Assembly: GCA_036271855.1 (NCBI GenBank)
Contig: DATAZV010000346.1
Coordinates: 1 to 23,058, forward strand
Length of the DNA stretch: 23,058 nt
From: JAQGMJ01 sp036271855
GTDB lineage: Bacteria; Pseudomonadota; Gammaproteobacteria; Burkholderiales; JAEUOS01
Direction: 5' to 3'
How positions within the stretch are numbered: position 1 is the stretch's first letter; each line of letters begins with the position of its first letter. The position numbers were made by a program, and so were the translations under genes. The notes under the pieces are model-generated. The model searched no databases and was not told the DNA's origin. It saw nothing but the letters and a program-made list of their open reading frames with translations. Positions 13,352-19,473 of the stretch are shown here, piece by piece.

Positions 13352-14203
13352 GTGGATCTAGACAGCATTTTTTTCGTGCGCACCGCCGCCGGCGAGGCCA
13401 GCCAGGCCAACCCGCAAACCAAAATGTCGCCGGCTTTCCGGCGCATGCTGCGCCTGCTCGACGGCACCTGCAGCCTGGCGGAACTGGCGCCGCATTTTCC
13501 CCAGCTCGACGCCGCGGACCTGCGCCTGTGGATCAGCGAACTGCTGCGGCAGAAGATGATCAAGCGCGCGCCCGCGCTGACCACCAGCCAGCGCCTGCGC
13601 ATGCGCGCCAACGCCCCGGCAGCGGAAATGCAGGTGCAGAAAATCGCCGCCGAAATCCGTCCCTGGCTGGCGAGCAAGGACATCGAGAGTACCGGCCCGC
13701 GGCCGCGCCCGGCGCAACTGGAGCGCACCGCGCGCCTGGCCGCCATCGAGGCGCGCAGCGCCGCCGATTCGATCGGCCGCGAAGGATTCTTCCTCAATCC
13801 GGAGCAGGGCAAAAAGCGCGTCGCCGCGCGCACCGGGCTGGTACTGGTGGTGGAGGACGACGAGATCCAGGCGAAGATCATTGCCAGCTTCCTCGAGCGC
13901 GACGGCCATCAGGCGCGCATGGCTTACAACGGCGAGCAGGCGCTGGCGGCGCTGCGCGAAAAGCCGGTGCCCGACCTGGTATTGCTCGATGTCGACCTGC
14001 CGGACATGGACGGCTTCGCCCTGCTGGAGCGCATCCGCGCCCAGCGCGCCACCCAGGCCGTGCGGGTGATCATGGTCACCGGGCACGGCGCTCGCGCCGA
14101 TATCGCCAAGGGCGTGGTGCTGGGGGCCGACGGCTACCTGACCAAGCCTTTTCGCCCGGAAATGCTCAAGCAGGCGGTCAGCCGGCTGTTGCCCGCCCCC
14201 TGA
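13352..14203 (+). CDS. Response regulator with N-terminal winged-helix-like domain, paralogue 1 (283 aa)
   Basis: Residues about 163-280 form a receiver domain: acidic pocket E168/D169, phospho-acceptor D213 (LLDVDLPDMDG), T243 (MVTGHG) and K265 (LTKPF). Residues about 25-72 (MSPAFRRMLRLLDGTCSLAELAPHFP..DLRLWISELLRQKMI) look like a small winged-helix domain. A linker with LERTARLAAIEA and GREGFF (about 123-147) is shared with the next two genes. There is no C-terminal output domain and no kinase gene nearby. The start is a GTG at 13352; no upstream ATG exists in frame. The order effector-then-receiver is the reverse of most response regulators. Output and signal are unknown; DNA binding or protein contact by the N-terminal domain is inference. 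Confidence 0.85.
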   Translation: MDLDSIFFVRTAAGEASQANPQTKMSPAFRRMLRLLDGTCSLAELAPHFPQLDAADLRLWISELLRQKMIKRAPALTTSQRLRMRANAPAAEMQVQKIAAEIRPWLASKDIESTGPRPRPAQLERTARLAAIEARSAADSIGREGFFLNPEQGKKRVAARTGLVLVVEDDEIQAKIIASFLERDGHQARMAYNGEQALAALREKPVPDLVLLDVDLPDMDGFALLERIRAQRATQAVRVIMVTGHGARADIAKGVVLGADGYLTKPFRPEMLKQAVSRLLPAP

Positions 14204-14504
14204 TTTGCCGCCGCCCGGCGGATGCGCGGCACCGTCCGGCGCATGTTACCGATGCGTGGGTGAACCGGAGGTGTTTTTTGTACTCTATTGAGGGAGAATT
14301 CACGTTCGGCCTGAATTCGCCTGTCCGACCCCGGATTTGTGTAGACTAAAGGGGTAGTTCGAGTTGTTGGGAGGCGTGTTTTCACTACGGGAAGCATGAC
14401 GCCGCAATTGCGCCGCGTGGATCTCTTCCCGCAGCGGCCGCCCCGGAAACAACCGGCTTCGGATCGGCGCTATTTCAGGTTTTGAACCCTAATATTGGCG
14501 TTTC
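14204..14504. other. Intergenic stretch with short symmetric motifs
   Basis: No gene is seen in these 301 bases. They hold two GAATTC sites as an inverted pair (14296-14301 and 14313-14318) and ACTA-N6-TAGT (14345-14358, spacer AAGGGG), the latter resembling a two-component regulator half-site pair. TAATAT at 14490-14495 lies 9 bases before the GTG of the next gene. The stretch is less GC-rich than its flanks and probably carries the promoter of paralogue 2. Confidence 0.4.
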
Positions 14505-15473
14505 GTGCAAAAGCCCACTCTTTTTTTCATCGACAAGGACAGCCTGTTCTACGCCCGTACGGCGCTGGGCGAGGCCAGCCATGGCGATCCCAAGGTCACC
14601 ATGTCGCCGGCTTTCCGGCGCATGCTGCGCGAGCTCGACGGCACCCGCAGCGTGGCCGACCTGGCAGCGCTGTTTCCCCATCTGGACCAGGAAGACCTGC
14701 AGATGTGGATCAGCGAACTGTTGCACCAGCAAATGATCGAGCCGGCGCAGGCCCTGACCCCGGCCGAACGCAGCCGCCAGCGCGAGACGCCGGCACCGGC
14801 GCCGGCGCCGGTTCAGGCCAGCGTGGCGCCGCCGCGCGCGCGCACGCTGGCGCCGACACCGCCCGCAGGGGCGGCGTCCAAGGCGGCCCCGGCGCGGGCG
14901 GAGCAGGACGTGCAGCAGATCGCCGAAGAAATCCAGCCCTGGCTGGCGGAACTGGGCAAGACGCCGAGCACACCGGCGGAAAACGGCTTGAGCCGCACCG
15001 CGCGGATGGCCGCGGTAGAGGCTTCCTCGACCGCCAGTTCGATGGGCCGCGAGGGGTTTTTCATGAGTCCGGACAGCCCGCGCCAGCCGCTGGCGCCGGG
15101 GGCGCAGCGCCTGATCCTGGTGGTGGAAGACGACGAGTTGCAGGCCGCCATGGTGAGCAAGATTCTGGAGTCGGCCGGTTACCAGGTGAAGGTGGCGCGC
15201 GACGGCGCCGAGGCGACGGCGGCAATGACCACGCGCCCGGCGCCCGACCTGGTGCTGCTCGATGTCGAATTGCCCGACACCGACGGCTTCACCCTGCTCA
15301 AGCAGATGCGCGCGCACCCGCTGCTGCAGTGGATGCGGGTGGTGATGCTGACCAGCCGCGCCGACCGCGCCGATATCGCCAAGGGCGTGCTGCTGGGTGC
15401 CGACGGCTACCTGACCAAGCCGTTTCGCCCGGAAACGATGAAGATGGCTCTTCGGCAGGCGCTGCCCGACTAA
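14505..15473 (+). CDS. Response regulator with N-terminal winged-helix-like domain, paralogue 2 (322 aa)
   Basis: Same architecture as paralogue 1: N-terminal domain (about 33-78, MSPAFRRMLRELDGTRSVADL..LQMWISELLHQQMI), a longer Pro/Ala-rich linker (about 95-130), the conserved block LSRTARMAAVEA..GREGFF (about 162-186), then a receiver (about 202-322) with D253 (LLDVELPDTDG), T283 (MLTSRA) and K305 (LTKPF). Long near-identical DNA blocks are shared with paralogue 1 (around 13427-13456 versus 14602-14631, and around the last 50 codons), so the duplication is fairly recent or maintained by conversion. The start is a GTG at 14505, forced by a stop codon 15 bases upstream. The next paralogue begins 39 bases after its stop. 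Confidence 0.86.
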   Translation: MQKPTLFFIDKDSLFYARTALGEASHGDPKVTMSPAFRRMLRELDGTRSVADLAALFPHLDQEDLQMWISELLHQQMIEPAQALTPAERSRQRETPAPAPAPVQASVAPPRARTLAPTPPAGAASKAAPARAEQDVQQIAEEIQPWLAELGKTPSTPAENGLSRTARMAAVEASSTASSMGREGFFMSPDSPRQPLAPGAQRLILVVEDDELQAAMVSKILESAGYQVKVARDGAEATAAMTTRPAPDLVLLDVELPDTDGFTLLKQMRAHPLLQWMRVVMLTSRADRADIAKGVLLGADGYLTKPFRPETMKMALRQALPD

Positions 15474-15512
15474 ATCTATTTGTCATATTTGGATTAAGAT
15501 ATTCCCTCAAAC

Positions 15513-16376
15513 ATGAGTGCTACCGCCCATCCCCCGCCGGAACACCTGATCTTCCGCCTGAGCCAGGAAGGCAGTGCCGTCCTCGCGCAGCCGCGGGGCC
15601 GGGTTTCGCGCGGCTTTTTGCGCCTGCTGTCGGCCATCGACGGCCGCCGCAGCCTGGCCGACATCCATGCGGAAATGCTCGACCTCGGCCTGTCGCAGGC
15701 GGACCTGCTGACCTGGGTGCAGGAGCTCGAGCGCCAGGACCTGGTGGAGGCGGCGGCGCGCCCGGGTTTCGCCTATCACGGCTTTGTCGAGATGGAGCGC
15801 GACGACGGCTTCGACCGCACGGTGGAGCAGATCCGCCTGGCGCTCAAGCGCGAGCAGCCCAGCGCCGATGACCATCTGCTGCGCACCACCGCGCGCATGA
15901 TGGCCCTCGAATCAGGCCCGACCACCCGCGCGGTGACCGAGAACGGCTTTTTCGCCCTCGCCTCGGGCAACCCGGGCAGCGGCAGCCGCCCGGACAATTT
16001 CCTGGTGCTGATCGTCGAGGACGACGCCCTGCAGGCGCGGGTGGCGCAGAACATCGTCGCCAAGGAGGGCTTTCAGACTTCCTGGGCGGAAGACGGCCAC
16101 GAACTGGTGTCGCACCTGAAGGCGCCGCGCCGGCCCGACCTGATTTTGATGGACGTCGACCTGTCGGGCACCGAAGACGGCTTCGACTACCTGGCGAAAA
16201 TCCGCCGCCACCCCGCCTTCACCGAAACCCGGGTGATCATGCTCACCGCGCGCTCGGAGCGCGAAGACATCGCGCGCGGCGTGATGCTGGGCGCCAACGG
16301 CTATGTCACCAAGCCCTACCGGGCCGATCTGCTGCGCGGGGCGATCCGCCAGACCCTGAACCTGGCCGCTGGTTGA
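15513..16376 (+). CDS. Response regulator with N-terminal winged-helix-like domain, paralogue 3 (287 aa)
   Basis: The most diverged of the three. The N-terminal part (about 33-80, SRGFLRLLSAIDGRRSLADI..LLTWVQELERQDLVEAA) lines up with the winged-helix-like domain of the other two, including the conserved Trp. The linker block LLRTTARMMALES..TENGFF (about 122-147) is retained. The receiver (about 163-285) has E169/D170, D214 (LMDVDLSGTEDG, one residue longer in this loop), T245 (MLTARS) and K267 (VTKPY). ATG start at 15513. With a 39-base gap it is likely cotranscribed with paralogue 2. All three receivers keep the phosphorylation residues, so they are probably functional. Confidence 0.86.
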   Translation: MSATAHPPPEHLIFRLSQEGSAVLAQPRGRVSRGFLRLLSAIDGRRSLADIHAEMLDLGLSQADLLTWVQELERQDLVEAAARPGFAYHGFVEMERDDGFDRTVEQIRLALKREQPSADDHLLRTTARMMALESGPTTRAVTENGFFALASGNPGSGSRPDNFLVLIVEDDALQARVAQNIVAKEGFQTSWAEDGHELVSHLKAPRRPDLILMDVDLSGTEDGFDYLAKIRRHPAFTETRVIMLTARSEREDIARGVMLGANGYVTKPYRADLLRGAIRQTLNLAAG

Positions 16377-16419
16377 TCCGCTTGATCCTTGCCTCGGCCC
16401 GCGCCGGCCGTGCACGAAA

Positions 16420-16460
16420 CCTCGCGCATGGGACCTCTCGCATGGGGACCTCGCATGGAA
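16420..16460 (+). repeat. Three imperfect tandem copies of a CCTCGCATGGGA-like unit
   Basis: CCTCGCGCATGGGA, CCTCTCGCATGGGGA and CCTCGCATGGAA follow one another directly. Units differ by insertions of one to three bases. The block lies between the third response regulator and the VOC promoter; no function is evident. Confidence 0.55.
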
Positions 16461-16489
16461 CCCATAACCACGGCGCGCCGAGTCAGCCG

Positions 16490-16518
16490 GTGACAGCGCC
16501 CGGCGCTTGGCCGATAAT
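16490..16518 (+). promoter_or_regulatory. Sigma-70-type promoter of the VOC-family gene
   Basis: GTGACA (16490-16495), a 17-base spacer and GATAAT (16513-16518): each hexamer matches consensus at five of six bases with optimal spacing. Predicted transcription start is near 16525, giving a leader of about 60 bases. This is the best promoter match found in the window. Confidence 0.65.
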
Positions 16519-16586
16519 CTTCCCGGTAGGCGGCTGAATCGGCTGATCGGGCCGCATTAGCGCCGTCCCATACAAAGGAGACTTCC

Positions 16587-17039
16587 ATGGCCATTCACGG
16601 CATGAACCACTTCACCATCCTCACCGACGATATGGAAGGGACGCGCGACTTCTACTGCAAGATGCTCGACCTGGAAGTCGGCAAGCGTCCGAACTTCAGC
16701 TTTCCCGGCTGGTGGCTGTACAAGGACGGCGTGCCTATCCTGCACGTGGTCGGCGGCCGCTCCAAGCAGGAATTGCGCGCCGGCACCCTGGACCACATGG
16801 CCTTCACCGCCACCGGCCTGCTGCCGACCCTGAAGCTGCTCGACGAGCACAAGATCGGCTATGAACTGCGCCGCCTGGACGCGCCCGAAGGTGGCGTCGA
16901 CCTGTGGCAGCTGTTTTTCATGGACCCGAACAACGCCAAGGTCGAACTCGACTTCGCCGGCAAGGAACCCGGCCCGGCGAACTTCAAGGACCAGGGCACC
17001 GCTGCCGCCACCGTGCAGATGAAAATGGGCAACCAGTAA
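16587..17039 (+). CDS. VOC-superfamily (glyoxalase/extradiol dioxygenase-like) protein (150 aa)
   Basis: One vicinal-oxygen-chelate domain pair: GMNHFTILTDDMEGTRDFYCKMLDLEVGKRP (about 5-35) carries the first metal-type His (H8), LDHMAFTA (about 69-76) the second, and NNAKVELDF (about 114-122) the Glu. This His/His/Glu set is typical of metal-dependent members such as glyoxalase I-like enzymes, ring-cleaving dioxygenases and related lyases. A strong AAAGGAG ribosome-binding site precedes the ATG, and a good promoter and a terminator bracket the gene, so it is a single-gene unit. The reaction cannot be decided from sequence. It is convergent with the TauD-like gene. Confidence 0.87.
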   Translation: MAIHGMNHFTILTDDMEGTRDFYCKMLDLEVGKRPNFSFPGWWLYKDGVPILHVVGGRSKQELRAGTLDHMAFTATGLLPTLKLLDEHKIGYELRRLDAPEGGVDLWQLFFMDPNNAKVELDFAGKEPGPANFKDQGTAAATVQMKMGNQ

Positions 17040-17056
17040 GTTCGCTTGCGCCACCG

Positions 17057-17098
17057 AAATCGCGCGCCGGGATTACGCCTGCCGCGCGATTTTCTTTT
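17057..17098 (+). terminator. Intrinsic terminator of the VOC-family gene
   Basis: AAATCGCGCG (17057-17066) and its exact complement (17083-17092) form a 10-base stem with a 16-base loop, followed by T-rich TCTTTT. It lies 18 bases after the stop codon. Confidence 0.8.
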
Positions 17099-17140
17099 GC
17101 GCAACGCTAAAAGCGGTGCCACGCATGAACCGGGAATTAC

Positions 17141-17977
17141 CTAGCGCGGCTTATCGCCCTTGAGCGTGATGCGATGCATGACGCGCCGGTAGCCGTGATA
17201 ATCATTCACCGGATTGTGCTGGGTGCAGCGGTTGTCCCACAGCGCCAGCGAGCCCGGCTGCCAGACAAAGCGGCAGGTGAATTCCGGCTTCACCTGATGG
17301 GCGAACAGGGTGTTCAGCAACGGTGCGCTCTCCTCCTCCGTCATGTCGCGAAAGCGCAGCGTGTGGCCGAAGTTCACGTACAGCGCCTTGCGCCCGGTTT
17401 CCGGATGCGTGCGCACCACCGGGTGCTCGGCCTGCAAGGCCTGCCGCGCCACTTCGGTGCCGCGCTCGACGATGCGGTCTTCGCGGGTGCGCGTGACGTC
17501 GGCCTTGGCCGAGCTATTGACGGCGCAGAGGCCGTCGAGCATTTTTTTCATTCCCGGCGAGAGCGCGTCATAGGCCGCGTACTGGCTGGCGAACAGGGTA
17601 TCGCCGCCGAAGGGCGGCACCTCGCGCGCGACCAGCATCGAAGCCATCGGCGGGGTTTCCAGATATGCAGTGTCGGAATGCCAGATGCCGCCGAAGTTGT
17701 GGCGCTCGTGCTCCAGCTTGACCACCGGGATGATCAGCGGAAAGCCCTCGATGCCTTTGACGAATGGGTACTCGATCACCTCGCCGAGCTTTTGCGCGAA
17801 CTCGAGGAATTGCGCCGGCGGCAGATCCTGGTCGCGGAAAAATACCACGCCATGTTCCAGCCAGATGTCGCGCACCTGCTTCGTCGCCGCCGCGTCCAGG
17901 TCGCGCGCCAGGTCGATGCCGTGGATTTCCGCGCCCAGCGCGCCCGCCAGCTTGCGTACCTCCAGGGTCTTTCCCAT
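17141..17977 (-). CDS. TauD/TfdA-family Fe(II)/2-oxoglutarate dioxygenase (278 aa)
   Basis: The iron-binding facial triad is H100-x-D102 (IWHSDTAY) and H254 (NRCTQHN), and the 2-oxoglutarate-binding Arg is R269 (MHRITLKG); spacing H254 to R269 is 15, as in TauD. The enzymes couple decarboxylation of 2-oxoglutarate to hydroxylation of substrates such as taurine, aryloxyalkanoates or alkyl sulfates. Length is normal. The start at 17977 has a GGAGA ribosome-binding site; the frame extends upstream to 18367, but that part overlaps the fkbM leader and has no homology. TATACT (18007-18012, minus strand) is a good -10 element upstream. No sulfonate transporter is nearby, so taurine use is not supported; an aromatic ether or xenobiotic substrate fits the locus equally well. 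Confidence 0.9.
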   Translation of the reverse strand: MGKTLEVRKLAGALGAEIHGIDLARDLDAAATKQVRDIWLEHGVVFFRDQDLPPAQFLEFAQKLGEVIEYPFVKGIEGFPLIIPVVKLEHERHNFGGIWHSDTAYLETPPMASMLVAREVPPFGGDTLFASQYAAYDALSPGMKKMLDGLCAVNSSAKADVTRTREDRIVERGTEVARQALQAEHPVVRTHPETGRKALYVNFGHTLRFRDMTEEESAPLLNTLFAHQVKPEFTCRFVWQPGSLALWDNRCTQHNPVNDYHGYRRVMHRITLKGDKPR

Positions 17978-18006
17978 GCTCGTCTCCGTGTCTTCCTTAT
18001 GGATGA

Positions 18007-18012
18007 AGTATA
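18007..18012 (-). promoter_or_regulatory. Candidate -10 element of the TauD-like gene
   Basis: TATACT on the minus strand, 29 bases before the ATG at 17977, five of six matches to consensus. No good -35 is seen at 16-18 bases. Confidence 0.45.
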
Positions 18013-18067
18013 AGCGGCACCCGGCGGGCCGGGACTTATGCCCGGCATACCGCGCCCGGCAACGCCG

Positions 18068-18091
18068 CGCCCGCTTTGGCATAAAATCCCC
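18068..18091 (+). repeat. Leader repeat, copy A (upstream of first fkbM-like gene)
   Basis: A 24-base block containing GCTTTGGCATAAAATCCCC is identical to 19420-19443. Each copy lies 30-33 bases before the corresponding fkbM-like ATG, and a second shared block (GCGAAAGAAA then GCCATGCTGAAGTC) follows. TAAAAT inside it could serve as a -10 element. It is a duplicated promoter/leader. Confidence 0.7.
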
Positions 18092-18124
18092 GGCAACAGG
18101 CCGTACCGGCGCGAAAGAAATGCC

Positions 18125-19240
18125 ATGCTGAAGTCGATGTTTCGCGGATTGGTGCAGGCCGCGCCCCAGGCGGCGGCCAAGCCGGCAGCACTGCCGGACA
18201 GCGACTTTCTCGACCGGCTGATGCAGCGTTTTTTCGCCAGCCTCGGCAAGACCTAGGCCGGCAACTTCGACTATGAGCGCTTCGCCGTCGCCCCCGGCAC
18301 CGAAGTCGGCCCGGACGCCACCCGAAACTACAAGGGCTTTCGCTTCGTCCACGACCACGCCGCTCAACTGGAACAGGTGCGCGACCTGTTCGAAGACCAG
18401 GCTTCACGCTCTCTCTACGAACACCTGCTGCTCTACCGCATGCTCGGGCACACCTACGTGCGCCTGCCCGCCAATACCCCGGAGCACTGGGCCCTGCGCG
18501 AGCAGGCCCACAGCTACAAGCGCGCACGCGGGCAATACGGCGGGGCCTGGGGCGAGATGTATTACTTCAAGCTCGAATTCCTCGGCCAGCCGATCGACGT
18601 GCAATGCTGGCCGGGCAACATCGCCTGGAGCTTCCTGCTCAAGCAATATTGTTTCGATCGCGGCGGCGTGAAGATAGAGGTGCAGCCCGGTGATTGCGTG
18701 ATCGACGCCGGCGCCTGCTTCGGCGACACCGCGCTCGGCTTCGCCGCGGCCGCCGGTGCGCAGGGCCGTGTCTACGCCTCCGACATCATGCCCCTGCACA
18801 TGCAGATCATCCGCACCAACCTGGAGGCTAACCCGGCGCTGGCCAGCCGCATCGAAGTGACGGAGGCGGCCCTGGCCGAGCGCAGCGACCAGGCCCTGTA
18901 CATCCACGGCGAAGGCTCCAGCGCGCTGGTCAGCGACAAGCCGTCGGAACGCAAGGTGAAGGTCGCGACCATCGACGGATTCGCCGAAGAGCGCGGGCTG
19001 CCGCGCATCGACTTCATCAAGATGGACATCGAAGGCGCCGAACTCGACGCCCTGCGCGGCGCCGCGAAAACCCTGGGGCGCTGGCGGCCCAAGCTGACGA
19101 TCTCCCTTTACCACAAGCCGACGGACATATTCGAGATTCCGCTGTACATCGACTCGCTCGGGCTGGACTATGCCTATTACCTGGAGCATTACACGATCCA
19201 CAACGAGGAGACCATGTTGTTCGCGGTTCCGCGCCGGTAA
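18125..19240 (+). pseudogene. FkbM-family methyltransferase with an in-frame amber at codon 44
   Basis: Read from the ATG at 18125, the frame gives 43 codons (MLKSMFRGLV... to SLGKT), a TAG at 18254-18256, and then continues in the same frame, without indels, through a full FkbM-family methyltransferase to 19240. Aligned without gaps to the paralogue at 19474, the TAG stands exactly where that gene has CAG (Gln44), so one C-to-T change explains it. The SAM-binding VIDAGACFGDTALGF motif and IDFIKMDIEGAELDALRGA are intact. TAG ends other genes here (ubiX, DUF3309), so a reassigned code is unlikely. Either it is a young pseudogene, or a shorter product starts internally (for example the GTG at 18377), or there is readthrough or a sequence error. 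Confidence 0.8.
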
Positions 19241-19266
19241 GGTGGCATCGGCCGGCTGCAACGCAT

Positions 19267-19390
19267 CTAGCCCTTGAATGTCAGCATTGGGCCGCAGCCG
19301 TCCAACCGGGGTGATCAGGCCTTTCTCCACCTGCGCATCGACCACCGGACCGATCGACTTGCAGGCCGACGGCACTTCCTCGCAGCCGCT
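19267..19390 (-). pseudogene. rtcB: Decayed 3' fragment resembling an RtcB-family RNA ligase
   Basis: The minus strand between the two fkbM-like genes reads EEVPSACKSIGPVVDAQVEK followed by GLITPVGRLRPNADI, which resembles the C-terminal tail of RtcB-type RNA ligases (pattern P-x-A-Y-K-x-I...V...GL...V.RL.P...IKG-stop). The usual Tyr before Lys is Cys here. After ADI the frame is off by one base; removing one T restores Lys-Gly-stop (AAG GGC TAG, ending at 19267), the expected RtcB ending. Upstream the similarity fades near 19390, close to where the second leader repeat begins. So this looks like the last 40 codons of a lost gene. The family match is from memory of the motif and is the least certain call in this region. 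Confidence 0.5.
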
Positions 19391-19419
19391 GCCTGCCCGT
19401 CCTGCTGCCGGCGACGGCA

Positions 19420-19443
19420 CGCCCGCTTTGGCATAAAATCCCC
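19420..19443 (+). repeat. Leader repeat, copy B (upstream of second fkbM-like gene)
   Basis: Identical to 18068-18091 over 24 bases. Sequence between the repeat and the gene differs from copy A until the shared GCGAAAGAAA block. Marks the left edge of the duplicated fkbM unit. Confidence 0.7.
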
Positions 19444-19473
19444 AAGGCACTTTGCTGCCGCGAAAGAAACGCC

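Noticed and set aside
18068..18091. A sigma-54 promoter (GG-N10-GC) in the shared fkbM leader
   Set aside because: TTTGGCAT looks like the -24 element, but no TTGC-type -12 element stands at the right spacing in both copies.
17978..18367. Upstream extension of the TauD-like gene by 130 codons
   Set aside because: The extension runs antisense through the start of the first fkbM-like gene; the ATG at 17977 has a proper ribosome-binding site and begins where family similarity begins.
18377..19240. Treating the second part of the first fkbM-like gene as an independent gene from the GTG at 18377
   Set aside because: The GTG aligns with an internal Val of the intact paralogue (TQVRNLF), so it is unlikely to be a natural start; the interrupted-gene reading explains the data better.
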